Shown here: positions 44,890 through 54,333 of the stretch, one piece after another
Numbering within the stretch: position 1 is the stretch's first letter
Layout of the letters: every line of letters begins with the position of its first letter
Source of the DNA: Lactobacillus kitasatonis DSM 16761 = JCM 1039
GTDB taxonomy: Bacteria > Bacillota > Bacilli > Lactobacillales > Lactobacillaceae
NCBI RefSeq assembly: GCF_000615285.1
Contig: NZ_BALU01000009.1
Coordinates: 29,010 to 93,009, forward strand
Length of the DNA stretch: 64,000 nt
Reading direction: 5' to 3'
Made by a program: the position numbers and the translations under genes
Notes under the pieces: model-generated
Told to the model about the DNA's origin: nothing
The model's input: only the letters and a program-made list of their open reading frames with translations
Databases searched by the model: none

Positions 44890-47013
44890 ATGAAATTTAA
44901 CAAGAAAATGGCTTTAATTTCTACCGCAGTGTTGATGGGTATCTCCACCGTTTCTGCTGTAGAAATTCCACAAACAAATATAGTACAAGCCGCTACTTCT
45001 CAAAGTCGAAAAGTATATTTCAGAAAAAATTCTTACGTCTATAACAAAAAAGGTCAAAGAATTTACAAATTTAAGGGCAAGACTGCTTACTTCAAGAAGG
45101 GCGCCACTCCTAGTTTTCCAATTCAAACAACTGATGAAAAAACGCATTATTGCTTCAATACCAGAGATGGCAAAGTTTACCTTCAAACTACCAAGATTAA
45201 AGGTAAGCAGTACGCAAATGTAGGTAATGGTGGCTACATCAATCTTTCCAACATCGGTGCCATCAGTAATAGTCTGCTCTTAACAGACCAAAACGTTAGA
45301 GTAAGAGTTACTAGAGATACCCGTGTTCTAAATAGCAAAGGTCAAGCCGGCGATACTGTTGTTAAGAAAGGCACGATCATCACGGCCGATGGACATGGTG
45401 CAATTCCTGGTGGTGACTGGATTGATGATGGTGTGCCACAAGAGTACTACCACATCGTAGGTACTGATCACTATCTAGAAGATGACAACGGTACTTTGCT
45501 TAGCCAAGTGCAAAATGGCAATACTTTTGACAAATTATTTACTCCACAAGCAATGCCTAAGAATGTTGAGGTAGGTTCTGCTAACAATGGTACTAGCTAC
45601 TACGATGTCAACGGGCAAGATATGTTCCCTGGTTTTAAGTCATTCCGATACCAAACTTTCACAATAGGTGGAGCATATTACTTGTGGGATGCTAAAGATA
45701 ATAAGGCGGAATTGTTCTACTACGTGGGTAGCGGTGCAAATCAAATAAACTTAGCTACTGATGGTGGCAACATTGGTAAGGATAGCAAGCATACACCAAC
45801 AGGCGCACTATTTGTTAAAGCTTCGAATGTTAATTTGACTCAAGGTGTGGCACCAGAACCAGCTAATACTGCAGCTGAAGCAGAAGCTGGACGCAATGCT
45901 GCTACAAGTAGCGAAAAGTATAGTTTAACTGACGCAATTGCCAATGCTGAAAAAGTTCAAGCAAGTGCGAAATACAAGAGTGCCGCAAGTTCAGTTAAAA
46001 AAGATTATGACCAAGCTGTTGCTCAGGCAAAACAAATCAGTGCTTCCACTTCATCAACTGGTAATGCCGTTAACTTTGCAATTTGGCAATTAAACCATAT
46101 TGAACAAAGTATGCAGGTCGAAAAGATTAAGGTTGCTTATCCAAACTTCTTAAGTCCATATGATCGCACCAAGATTTTAACTGCGGCAAGACAGCAATAT
46201 GATGATAATTCTCACGATGTAATGTGGGCTAACCATGATCGTGACTTAATTCTTTATACCTTTAAAGAAAAAGCATCTAACAAGTATGATCAAGGCGGTA
46301 CTGTTACTAAGTTAAATCTTAATGATTACATTGAAGCAAATACGCCAAGCATTAAGAATAAGAAGGGCTACGATTCTTCTGCTACACAAGCTTCAATTAA
46401 TAAAGATAAAAAGCTTGCTAAGTATGCCAAAATGCTTGATTACGATAAAAGAAAGAGTTCTTTAGTTGCTAAAAGAACTACTCCTGTTTACCAAAGCTCA
46501 ACTAAAATTGGTGAAGGAGCAAGCTTCAACGTTAACAAGATTCGTTTGTATCAAACTGGTAGAAGCATCAAGAAGGGTAATAATATTGGTATCTTCGCTA
46601 CACTGATTGTAAAAATCAAAGGCCAATATTACTTCATGGTTCAAGAAAAGAATACTTACTTCGTTAAGGCTAGTGACGTAAAGCTTGATAACTTTAGTAC
46701 TTCTACAACCTACAAGAAGTATCAGAGAATGGTTGATAAATTAACCGGTCCTGATCACCCAATGGATTTCTCACTTTATGCAAAAGTGAAAAAGGGTGCT
46801 CGCTACTATCAAACAGATTTCTATTATGGAGTCACAAACAAGACATTCAATGTCCAAAAGAATAGATATGTCAGTTTCATTGACCCATATGTAATGAAAT
46901 ACAATGGCATTTATTACTTAACCGGTGGTGCCGAATTTAACAGTGACTTTGATCCGGAAGGCGCAGTTAAAGTTTCCGATATTATTTCAATGACTTCAAA
47001 GTTGCCTAGATAA
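44890..47013 (+). CDS. Secreted SLAP-domain surface protein
   Basis: 707 aa. Signal peptide (residues 1-35, cleavage near VQAA-TS). Then a SLAP-like module (RKVYFRKNSYVYNKKGQRIY), several Tyr/Lys-rich repeats of similar type (around 105-140, 175-210, 525-575, 630-700) and a central helical segment (AEAEAGRNAATSSEKYSLTD...YDQAVAQAKQ, about 330-400) resembling a FIVAR-like spacer. SLAP modules attach proteins to wall polymers under the S-layer in acidophilus-group lactobacilli. No LPxTG. The role beyond surface display is unknown. Confidence 0.8.
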   Translation: MKFNKKMALISTAVLMGISTVSAVEIPQTNIVQAATSQSRKVYFRKNSYVYNKKGQRIYKFKGKTAYFKKGATPSFPIQTTDEKTHYCFNTRDGKVYLQTTKIKGKQYANVGNGGYINLSNIGAISNSLLLTDQNVRVRVTRDTRVLNSKGQAGDTVVKKGTIITADGHGAIPGGDWIDDGVPQEYYHIVGTDHYLEDDNGTLLSQVQNGNTFDKLFTPQAMPKNVEVGSANNGTSYYDVNGQDMFPGFKSFRYQTFTIGGAYYLWDAKDNKAELFYYVGSGANQINLATDGGNIGKDSKHTPTGALFVKASNVNLTQGVAPEPANTAAEAEAGRNAATSSEKYSLTDAIANAEKVQASAKYKSAASSVKKDYDQAVAQAKQISASTSSTGNAVNFAIWQLNHIEQSMQVEKIKVAYPNFLSPYDRTKILTAARQQYDDNSHDVMWANHDRDLILYTFKEKASNKYDQGGTVTKLNLNDYIEANTPSIKNKKGYDSSATQASINKDKKLAKYAKMLDYDKRKSSLVAKRTTPVYQSSTKIGEGASFNVNKIRLYQTGRSIKKGNNIGIFATLIVKIKGQYYFMVQEKNTYFVKASDVKLDNFSTSTTYKKYQRMVDKLTGPDHPMDFSLYAKVKKGARYYQTDFYYGVTNKTFNVQKNRYVSFIDPYVMKYNGIYYLTGGAEFNSDFDPEGAVKVSDIISMTSKLPR

Positions 47014-47020
47014 GTTAATA

Positions 47021-47061
47021 AGACATTTATCAATGAATTTCATTGGTAAGTGTCTTTTTTT
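47021..47061 (+). terminator. Terminator after SLAP protein gene
   Basis: Stem AGACATTTATCAATG/CATTGGTAAGTGTCT, 7-8 T follow. Confidence 0.85.
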
Positions 47062-47170
47062 GTAATTTTAAAAGAATTTTAGATCAAGTTATGATTTTAT
47101 AAATTCATGTTACCTTCAAAGAAAAGTCAAAAAGCATTGGTATAATTGATATAAACGAAAGAAGGGACTA

Positions 47171-47785
47171 ATGTTGAATATTTACGGAAAATACGCCCCC
47201 ATACTCGATAAGATACTTAATCAGTTAATGAATCGTTTTGATGAATTAAACAACAATTACCAAAAAGTTCATCATGAGCGTTTATATGAACACTTAAATG
47301 GCCGTGTAAAAAGTGAAGCTAGCATGGAAGAAAAATGTACCAGAAAGCATTATCCATTGAATGCACACTCGGCTTTGCGTGAAGTGCGTGACAGTATCGG
47401 CTTGCGTGTTGTCTGCAACTTTATTGATGACATTTATACCTGTATTGACTACATCAAGAGTTGGGATGATGTAAGTGTTTATAACGAAAAAGACTATATT
47501 ACTAACGCTAAGCCTAATGGTTATCGTTCATATCATATGATTCTTGAAATTACCGTACCTGACGAAGATGTCGATGGTAATATTCCAGGTCATTATTTTG
47601 TTGAAGTGCAGCTAAGAACAATTGCCATGGACACTTGGGCAAGTCTTGAACATGAAATGAAATATAAGCATAAGATCAATAATCCTGAAATGATTGGACA
47701 AGAATTAAAACGAGTAGCTGACGAGCTTGCTTCTTGTGATGTAAGCATGCAGACGATTCGTCAGTTAATCAAGGAAGGGGACTAG
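47171..47785 (+). CDS. Small alarmone synthetase (RelA/SpoT synthetase domain, SAS type)
   Basis: 204 aa; a synthetase domain alone, with no HD hydrolase, TGS or ACT domains. RDSIGLRVVC (ATP side), KPNGYRSYH (GDP/GTP-binding Tyr loop) and the catalytic Glu in FVEVQLRTIAMDTWASLEHE are all there. It should make (p)ppGpp or a related alarmone from ATP and GDP/GTP. It is 4 bp ahead of the response regulator, so alarmone production is tied to the two-component operon. GAAGGGACTA precedes ATG 47171. Matches the first gene of the acidophilus bile operon as I recall it. Confidence 0.88.
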   Translation: MLNIYGKYAPILDKILNQLMNRFDELNNNYQKVHHERLYEHLNGRVKSEASMEEKCTRKHYPLNAHSALREVRDSIGLRVVCNFIDDIYTCIDYIKSWDDVSVYNEKDYITNAKPNGYRSYHMILEITVPDEDVDGNIPGHYFVEVQLRTIAMDTWASLEHEMKYKHKINNPEMIGQELKRVADELASCDVSMQTIRQLIKEGD

Positions 47786-47788
47786 TTA

Positions 47789-48454
47789 ATGAAAATTTTA
47801 GTAGCAGAAGATGAACCTCAGCTGTTGCGTGTTTTGACAGTAGCGATGGAGAAATCCGGCTATGAAGTTGATCCCGTCGATAATGGATTGAAGGCAGTCG
47901 AACATGCTAAAGCCAATTCCTACGACGCCATCATTTTGGATATCATGATGCCAGTCATGGACGGTATTACTGCACTGAAGAAAATCAGAGAAAGCGGAGA
48001 TAAAACTTATATTTTGATGCTTACCGCTAAAGCCGAAGTCGATGACCGCGTAACTGGCCTTGACAGCGGTGCTGATGACTACATTACTAAGCCATTTTCA
48101 TTAAAAGAGCTTCTTGCAAGATTGCGTTCAAAAGAACGGCGCGAAGATGATTACACTCCTAATTTATTGACTGTGGGGGATGTAACACTTAACGTTGAAC
48201 AACAAAACCTGGCCAGTCATAATTCCATTCAATTAAGCGGCCCCGAGACCCAATTGATGAATTATATTTTGCTAAATGAAAATAAAGAATTATCAACCGA
48301 AGATATTTTTAATCGCGTCTGGAAGAACGACGAAGATGCCAATCCAGAAGTAGTCTGGATTTATGTTTCATATTTACGCCAAAAATTGCGGTCAATCGGT
48401 AGCACAGTTAAAATTGAAGGCGAAAAAGGTGGTAGTTATGAATTAGTTAAGTAG
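47789..48454 (+). CDS. OmpR-family response regulator
   Basis: 221 aa. Receiver domain with phospho-acceptor Asp51 (IILDIMMPVMDG), acidic pair Glu/Asp at residues 7-8 and Lys in DDYITKPF, then a winged-helix DNA-binding domain (EDIFNRVWKNDEDANPEVVW). Its partner kinase starts 8 bp downstream. In L. acidophilus an operon of this order is induced by bile (established knowledge, recalled); the same stimulus is plausible here. Confidence 0.92.
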   Translation: MKILVAEDEPQLLRVLTVAMEKSGYEVDPVDNGLKAVEHAKANSYDAIILDIMMPVMDGITALKKIRESGDKTYILMLTAKAEVDDRVTGLDSGADDYITKPFSLKELLARLRSKERREDDYTPNLLTVGDVTLNVEQQNLASHNSIQLSGPETQLMNYILLNENKELSTEDIFNRVWKNDEDANPEVVWIYVSYLRQKLRSIGSTVKIEGEKGGSYELVK

Positions 48455-48462
48455 GTGATTAG

Positions 48463-49737
48463 ATGATTCAAAAATTCCGTTGGAAGTTCATCGGGACTTC
48501 CGTTGCTGCATTGCTACTGGTTTTGTTAATTACTCTGGGCGGTCTTGTCGGGATCACGCGAGTGCAAAGTAAGAATGAAGTCGATCGCGTATTAACTGCC
48601 TTGGTAAAAAATGAGGGTCACTTATCACCACGAAATGCACATGCGGCCTTGGGCAATCAAAATGATCCCATCAACCGTAATTTCTTAGGTGGGCCATATA
48701 ATCCTGAAGCTGTGTATCAATACCGCTATTTTGCAGTGACAGTGGATGCGTCACACCGTGTGACCGTAGTTAACGATAATAATGTTTATCAGGTTAACGG
48801 TACGAAAATTAAAAGCATTACAAGAAAGGCTTTATCTGACCATCAAGATTCAGGCAGCGTAGATGTAGGTCGAAATCAATATGCTTACAGGGTTGCCAAA
48901 AACTCCGTCGGTCAAACAATGGTCGTATTTTTAAACGAAACGCTAATTTACAACCGTTTCTGGCTGTTATTTAGAGTGGCCGTGGTACTGGGGATCGGTT
49001 CACTGATCGTCTTTGCCGTAGTTTTGATCTTGGTTTCTGGTCGGGCAATTAAACCGATCGTTGATAACTACCATAAGCAACAGGAATTTATTACAAATGC
49101 TGGACATGAATTGAAAACTCCAGTTGCGGTCATTTCGGCCAACACTGAGATGGAAGAGATGCTGGGTAATAACTCCGAATGGAACGAAAGTACCAAGGAG
49201 CAGGTAGAAAAACTGACTAAACTGATTAACCGGCTGATTTCAATGGCACGGGCTGGTGAAACCGGTGAAATCACATTAAGCAAGGTTGATTTTTCTAAAC
49301 TAGTTGAAGATGCTACCCAGGATTTCAAATCTGTGATGAAGCAGAATCACTATGTTTATCAAGTTTCGATTCGTCAAGGCCTCAATGTAGTGGCGGAAAA
49401 ACATTCTTTGAACGAAGTAATTAATATCCTACTTGATAATGCTAGAAAATATTGTGATCCTAACGGCAAGGTTAGAGTTGAACTGAGTAAAAGTGCTTTA
49501 AGCAAAAATGCTGTTTTACGGGTAAGCAATACATATAAAGAAGAAAAAAACGAAGATTACAGTCACTTCTTCGACCGTTTTTATCGTGAAGATGAATCAC
49601 ATAATTCTAATAAAGGTGGATTCGGCATTGGTTTGTCCATGGCTCGCGAATTAGTCGAAGCCTTTCATGGTCGAATCAGTGTCAGTCACAAAGGTAATGA
49701 CATCGTCTTTACAGTAGTTTTGAAGATTGCTAAATAG
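48463..49737 (+). CDS. Sensor histidine kinase
   Basis: 424 aa. Two membrane helices (about 11-32 and 165-190) bracket an extracytoplasmic sensor of about 130 residues. His215 in GHELKTP is the phosphorylation site; N-box VINILLDNARKY and G-box GGFGIGLSMARELV follow. ATG 48463 follows a TAGGTGATTAG site. Part of the alarmone synthetase-regulator-kinase-exporter operon. Confidence 0.92.
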   Translation: MIQKFRWKFIGTSVAALLLVLLITLGGLVGITRVQSKNEVDRVLTALVKNEGHLSPRNAHAALGNQNDPINRNFLGGPYNPEAVYQYRYFAVTVDASHRVTVVNDNNVYQVNGTKIKSITRKALSDHQDSGSVDVGRNQYAYRVAKNSVGQTMVVFLNETLIYNRFWLLFRVAVVLGIGSLIVFAVVLILVSGRAIKPIVDNYHKQQEFITNAGHELKTPVAVISANTEMEEMLGNNSEWNESTKEQVEKLTKLINRLISMARAGETGEITLSKVDFSKLVEDATQDFKSVMKQNHYVYQVSIRQGLNVVAEKHSLNEVINILLDNARKYCDPNGKVRVELSKSALSKNAVLRVSNTYKEEKNEDYSHFFDRFYREDESHNSNKGGFGIGLSMARELVEAFHGRISVSHKGNDIVFTVVLKIAK

Positions 49738-49784
49738 GTTTTGCCGATAGTTGTATAATTAAGCCAAAGAAATGGGGCATTAAT

Positions 49785-50963
49785 TTGGCAAAGAAAAAAT
49801 CTATTTATACCAAAGATGTTGTATTAGTGATGGCAGCATCTTTCTTCTTTATGTTTAGTACGATGTTCGTTAATCCGTTGATCAATGGCTATGCCAAGAA
49901 CTTAGGGGCAAGCAGCGCCTTTGCCGGTGTAATCGTAGGTATTATGAGCGTTGCCGCAATGTTTTTGCGTCCTATTGCCGGCAATTTGACAGATAAGTTT
50001 TCAAAATATCGTCTATCTTTTATTGGCGGTGTTTTAATTTTAATTGGTGTATTAGGCTATGTCTTTACGCCATCAAGTGCTTGGCTGCTTTTATTCAGAT
50101 TGATCAATGGTACCGGCTATGTTTTGTGTACCGTTTGTATGACAACTTGGCTGGCATTCTTGGTGCCGCGGCAGCACGTGGGCGAAGCAATGGGTTTTTA
50201 TGGTTTGATGAATGCCTTAGCCATGGCTTTGGCACCGGCATTATCGATTAATATTTATCAAAAAATCGGTTATCGTGAGAGCTTGATCGCCTCGGCTATT
50301 TCCGCATTATTAATGGTAATAGCTATTCAATTCGTTGGTGATCATGCCAAGCCAATTGTTAAAGATAAAAGCAAGATGCCTAAAAAGCATTTCAAGATTA
50401 TTCAGATGAATGTTTTACCGGTAGCGATTTTGACTACCTTGTTTGCGACACCATATTTTGTAACGCAGGCAGATATCGTTACCTATGTTGAACAAAAGCA
50501 TTTGTCTGTTGCCGTAGGATCATATTTCTTGATCTATGCGGTAGTACTACTGATCATCAGAATTGGGTTGAAACGCTATTTTGATACTGTTCGCTTCGGT
50601 GTTTGGTTCTGGATTAGCTTAATCTCAACCGGTGCATATATCAGCTTATTAGCCATGATGAACAATAATTGGCAAATGGCTTTAGCCGCAGCCGGAATGG
50701 CAATGGGCTATGGCATTATTTATTCAGTTTTACAATCAACCGCACTTTTACTTGCTCCGATTGAGGAACAAGGTTTAGCTAGTTCTACCTTTTATTTAGG
50801 ACTTGATATTGCGATGGCCTTTGGCCCAATGCTAAGCGGAGTAGTTGATAGCGTGTTGCCAATTGAATGGTTTTATCCAGTAGAACTAGTATTGATTCCA
50901 TTTATGTTGCTAGTTTACTTTATCTGGCGCAAACGTTTAAACGAAGCAATTGACCACCATTAA
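49785..50963 (+). CDS. MFS transporter of the bile-operon type
   Basis: 392 aa, 12 helices; DHA1-like (MVNPLINGYAKNLG, GIMSVAAMFLRPIAGNLTDK motif A). Starts at TTG 49785 with GGGG 8 nt upstream; no ATG fits. The gap to the kinase is 47 bp with a weak TATAAT-like element. In the related L. acidophilus operon this gene encodes a transporter implicated in bile tolerance; the actual substrate is not known from sequence. Confidence 0.8.
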   Translation: MAKKKSIYTKDVVLVMAASFFFMFSTMFVNPLINGYAKNLGASSAFAGVIVGIMSVAAMFLRPIAGNLTDKFSKYRLSFIGGVLILIGVLGYVFTPSSAWLLLFRLINGTGYVLCTVCMTTWLAFLVPRQHVGEAMGFYGLMNALAMALAPALSINIYQKIGYRESLIASAISALLMVIAIQFVGDHAKPIVKDKSKMPKKHFKIIQMNVLPVAILTTLFATPYFVTQADIVTYVEQKHLSVAVGSYFLIYAVVLLIIRIGLKRYFDTVRFGVWFWISLISTGAYISLLAMMNNNWQMALAAAGMAMGYGIIYSVLQSTALLLAPIEEQGLASSTFYLGLDIAMAFGPMLSGVVDSVLPIEWFYPVELVLIPFMLLVYFIWRKRLNEAIDHH

Positions 50964-50986
50964 TTTACGAAGAAAGGATCAACATT

Positions 50987-51393
50987 ATGAGTGAATATTT
51001 AGTAAAGTCCAAGCTTGAAGACACAGAATGGCAAATTGCTAACCAGGCCCGTGAGCATGAATTTATCTGTGATGACAACGATAAGGAACATGATAAGGCC
51101 CTAACCCGGTCGAATATCTATGTGGTAGCGTAAATTCCTGCATCGTAATGTCCGCAGGAATGGTCGCTAAGTCACATGGTTTAGACGTGAAAAATTTTTG
51201 TGTAGAAAATAATGCTAAAACTGAAAATCTAGGTCACGGCAAATCCGTCGTAACTGAAATGAACATAAAAGTCTTCTTTGACTCAGAAATGTCAAAGGAT
51301 GAGAAGGAGAAGTTTTTAGCTCATACTTTGCATGTCTCAACTGTTTATCAAACTGTCAAAGAAGCTATCAAAATTTATGTTGAATTAGCTTAA
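50987..51393 (+). pseudogene. OsmC-family protein, single frameshift
   Basis: ATG 50987 after AAAGGA gives MSEYLVKSKLEDTEWQIANQ and stops early at 51132 (VVA-stop). The other frame continues PVEYLCGSVNSCIVMSAGMV, HGLDVKNFCVENNA and ends at 51393. Restoring one base near 51098 (DKGPNPVEYLCG) gives about 135 aa, a normal OsmC peroxiredoxin-like protein reducing organic peroxides. Both redox Cys (LCGSVNSC region and NFCVEN) survive. Either a recent deletion or a read error. Confidence 0.8.
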
Positions 51394-51409
51394 GGAGAGA
51401 AATGATTTA

Positions 51410-52117
51410 ATGTCATTATTAGATGAAGCAGTTGTTTTGAATGATGGTAGCTTGATGCCAAAAGTTGGCGTCACTGTTACCAATGATGAAGATGTCGCAA
51501 AGGTAATGAAGGCAGGCTATCGTTTGCTTAATTGCACTGCGGATGAAAAAATCGATTTTAAAAATCTGAGTCCACAAACTTACGTGGAAATTCAGGTTTC
51601 TGAAAAAGTTAATACGCGTGAAGAGATGCGTAATAATTTGAAAGAAATCAGAAATAATCTGGTTGCTAAACATGCTGATTTGGCTATGCTTCGCTTAAGT
51701 GATGACGCCGAACGTAATAATCAACTTTGGCAAGAATTAGAACAAGTTAAAATCCAAGGCTGGCTCAAGAATATTGGTGTAACCAATGCTAATGGTGATA
51801 CCTTGGCTGCTATTTTGAAAGCACCTAAGATTAAGCCCAGCGTAATTCATTTGGATTACGAAGATGGATCTTTAATCAAATTAGCTAGAGAAAACAAGAT
51901 GCAAGTGGAACTTTTGGTTGCAGGCGATATTGATACATTGGCCGAAATTGCCGGCCATTATGGTACAAGCACGATGGAATTAGTTTTGCGCTACTTTACC
52001 CAAAAGAGAATTGTGCCAATTGTTCAAGCAGATGATATCGTTGAAAATCCGCAAACTGACTTTACGATTGCCCCAGAAGATATGGGAACAATCGGCCAGC
52101 TCTTTGCGGGTAAGTAA
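51410..52117 (+). CDS. Degenerate aldo-keto reductase-like protein
   Basis: 235 aa, shorter than the usual 270-280. N-terminus LNDGSLMPKVGV and later WLKNIGVTNANGDTLAAIL and ELVLRYFTQKRIVPIV follow the AKR fold. The catalytic tetrad is not there: where AKRs have D...AxxY with a Tyr, the sequence reads NCTADEKID, and the Lys and His motifs (VxTK, LxHWP) are replaced by VEIQVSE and LAMLRLS. Activity as a reductase is doubtful; it may bind NADPH or a partner. It is 16 bp after osmC in the same operon. GGAGAG precedes ATG. Confidence 0.75.
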   Translation: MSLLDEAVVLNDGSLMPKVGVTVTNDEDVAKVMKAGYRLLNCTADEKIDFKNLSPQTYVEIQVSEKVNTREEMRNNLKEIRNNLVAKHADLAMLRLSDDAERNNQLWQELEQVKIQGWLKNIGVTNANGDTLAAILKAPKIKPSVIHLDYEDGSLIKLARENKMQVELLVAGDIDTLAEIAGHYGTSTMELVLRYFTQKRIVPIVQADDIVENPQTDFTIAPEDMGTIGQLFAGK

Positions 52118-52184
52118 TTAATGGAATTTCCTAAATAATGTTATAATTAAATTATAAGAGTTTTGTTTTTAGGAGATTTTATAA

Positions 52185-52934
52185 ATGAAAACTAAAAAAT
52201 TATTTACTTCATTAGCAGCTGCTGTGATGCTTTCAGCAGGTCTTGCTGGTACTGGCATGGCAATGGGTCAACCAGTTTATGCCGCAGGCACCACTCAATC
52301 TTCAAATACTAAGACTGGTACTGTTAGTGTAAAACATAGAACTGTTTCAGCTACTGTAAATAGTGATAATCCAAAGCTTGTTGTCGTAGCTAAGGATCAA
52401 ACCAATACAGACCAAATTGATTCAAATTATACTAAGGGTCAAACCATTAATGTTTTATGGTCAACTGAAGCTAAGCAAGGCGACAAGACCGTAACTTTGT
52501 ACTACATTGAAAATAGGACAATCAATGGTAAAGACAGCTTTGTCTTCATTCCATCAACTGATGTAACTACTTCAGGCAATGTTCCAACTGAATCAGCCTT
52601 TGTTGAACAAGCAAACAACGATGTAAAGGCCATTCAAGATGCTTACAATAAAAGAAGCTTGCAATACGTTACTGTAACCCCTAAGTCAAAGAAGGGTGCT
52701 AAGATCTACTACGCTTACAAGAAGAGTAAGAAGTCAAAGAAGATTACCTTCGCTGCAAGCAAGAAGAAGATTAAGTACGGTAAGAAGTACAAGTCATCAT
52801 TGATCGTTAAGAACGGTAAGACTAGATACGTTTACATTGGTAAGAAGAGATATGTAAAATTGAAGTTTGTTAGTGCTAAGTATGCTCCACTTAACTTACC
52901 AGATGATCTTAAGAATTTGATCGTTGAAAACTAA
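52185..52934 (+). CDS. Secreted SLAP-like protein with Lys-rich C-terminus
   Basis: 249 aa. Signal peptide cleaved near VYAA-GT (about residue 34), a Thr/Ser-rich middle, and a C-terminal SLAP-like half with alternating Lys and aromatic residues (GAKIYYAYKKSKKSKKIT, TRYVYIGKKRYVKLKF). Extremely basic, suited to binding teichoic acids. Its own TTATAA-rich upstream region and AGGAGAT site precede ATG. It is the last gene of the bile-operon-like block, followed by a terminator. Confidence 0.75.
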   Translation: MKTKKLFTSLAAAVMLSAGLAGTGMAMGQPVYAAGTTQSSNTKTGTVSVKHRTVSATVNSDNPKLVVVAKDQTNTDQIDSNYTKGQTINVLWSTEAKQGDKTVTLYYIENRTINGKDSFVFIPSTDVTTSGNVPTESAFVEQANNDVKAIQDAYNKRSLQYVTVTPKSKKGAKIYYAYKKSKKSKKITFAASKKKIKYGKKYKSSLIVKNGKTRYVYIGKKRYVKLKFVSAKYAPLNLPDDLKNLIVEN

Positions 52935-52950
52935 TTTATTAGTGCAAAAA

Positions 52951-52989
52951 AGAACCCGTCAATGTGTAATGCATTGGCGAGTTTTTTGT
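52951..52989. terminator. Bidirectional terminator
   Basis: Stem AACCCGTCAATG/CATTGGCGAGTT with one mismatch; serves the plus-strand SLAP-like gene and the converging minus-strand gene. Confidence 0.8.
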
Positions 52990-52992
52990 TTA

Positions 52993-53565
52993 TTAATTAT
53001 CTTTTTGTGCAGAAGTTAAGCTCTTAACATTGCCACCTGCATGTGGAACGATAGTAAAGTCTTTAGCGTTGTAATAAGTGTAGCTGTCAGCACTAAGTGC
53101 CCAGAAATTGGAGTCTGGATCATCTTGTTCGATTTCAAAATCTGAAAGTTTAATCTTAAATACATCGCCAGCTTTGTTAGTTAAATGGTATTTAAGCTTG
53201 CTACCATCTTCTGAATATTCAGGAACATTGTCTTTGTTGGCCTTAACGTCAACGTATTGCTTACCATTTTGACTGTAGCGATTATTGTATGCAGCACGGT
53301 AGTATTGCTTAGATACAGAATCTGTTTCATTATAATCAGAGAAAATCTTGCTAATAGCGCTCTTATTAGACTTTTTAGCAGTTTTCTTAGTAGATTTCTT
53401 TGTTGACTTTTTAGCTACTTTCTTATTGTGTTTCTTTACATGCTTTTTGGCATGAGTAGTTTTAGCAGCATTAACGACTGAGCTAGTGGTTAAACTGGTT
53501 GTGATTACGGGTGAGACAGCTAAAAGCACACTTGTAATTAAACTAATATATTTAGTTCTCTTCAA
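52993..53565 (-). CDS. Secreted Lys-rich protein of unknown function
   Basis: 190 aa. Signal peptide (MKRTKYISLITSVLLAVSPV..., cleavage near VNAA-KT). A strongly basic low-complexity stretch follows (residues 38-68: repeats of KKSTKKS and KKHNKK), then a globular part of about 115 residues (SAISKIFSDYNETDSVSKQY, FWALSADSYTYYNAKDF). The basic stretch probably binds the wall or teichoic acids. I do not recognise the C-terminal domain. AAGGAGTTTAAAATTG precedes ATG 53565. Confidence 0.7.
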   Translation of the reverse strand: MKRTKYISLITSVLLAVSPVITTSLTTSSVVNAAKTTHAKKHVKKHNKKVAKKSTKKSTKKTAKKSNKSAISKIFSDYNETDSVSKQYYRAAYNNRYSQNGKQYVDVKANKDNVPEYSEDGSKLKYHLTNKAGDVFKIKLSDFEIEQDDPDSNFWALSADSYTYYNAKDFTIVPHAGGNVKSLTSAQKDN

Positions 53566-53774
53566 TTTTAAACTCCTTAATTCTCATTCATCTGTTTTTA
53601 ATTAGACAATCTCACTGTATAGCATTTATTATTCTTAGTCTATAGAATGGTCATATTTGCACGAGAATAATAACAAGTATAGTAAATTTAATTAAATAAT
53701 GATGGCTAGTTCTGTTTTAAACTATAATTGAAAATGAATCTATTATAGTTAGTGTTGAAGATAGGTAAAGAATA

Positions 53775-54293
53775 ATGAATAAAAAGCATTTTATTATTTT
53801 AACAAGTATCTTGTTGGTACTGATTATTGGTTTGACAGTAAATAAAGAAAAAGTAGATGCAGCTCCATATGGTGCGAGCCAACTTTATACAACTCCAGTA
53901 GCAACTCGTGGTACATGGTATTATAAAGAAAATCATAAAATTAAGAAGTGGGTTATAACTGCTCATACTTCTAATGGCAGGAAATTATATAAAATACTAC
54001 TAAACAAGTCCTATACGTATTGGTATAATCGGCTTACAAAGCAATCAACGAGAAAATTAATTAAAACTAATGATTGGCTAGGTAATCATATGTGGCAAGC
54101 TTACACATTCAGATGGCATGGTATTACTTCATTTAATAGTAATGGCTGGTTAGCAGGCGCAGGAGACGGTATATATTATGTTCCTGTTAATAAATATAAA
54201 AATGGTGAATACGTTAAAGCTCTAAGATTTGGTGGTGGAGCTAGAAATTGGCTCGATTTTTATGCATATAAGGACAAGAATTTAGTTAGATAG
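53775..54293 (+). CDS. Secreted protein of unknown function with GTWY domain
   Basis: 172 aa. Signal peptide with cleavage near VDAA-PY (about residue 31). The mature part begins PVATRGTWYYKENHKIKKW and continues VITAHTSNGRKLYKILLN. This resembles the C-terminal domain of the lipoproteins at 11394 and 12397 (GTWYNRRGKKLVIDAHSING). Trp, Tyr and Lys rich. No catalytic motif recognised. AAAGAATAATG supplies a weak ribosome-binding site. Confidence 0.65.
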   Translation: MNKKHFIILTSILLVLIIGLTVNKEKVDAAPYGASQLYTTPVATRGTWYYKENHKIKKWVITAHTSNGRKLYKILLNKSYTYWYNRLTKQSTRKLIKTNDWLGNHMWQAYTFRWHGITSFNSNGWLAGAGDGIYYVPVNKYKNGEYVKALRFGGGARNWLDFYAYKDKNLVR

Positions 54294-54333
54294 TTAAAAA
54301 TAAATGATCTAAAAGGACTTTAAAAAACTAATT

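Noticed and set aside
53400..53460. Apparent repeat array in the Lys-rich secreted gene
   Set aside because: It is codon-level low complexity encoding a basic tract, not a CRISPR or intergenic repeat.
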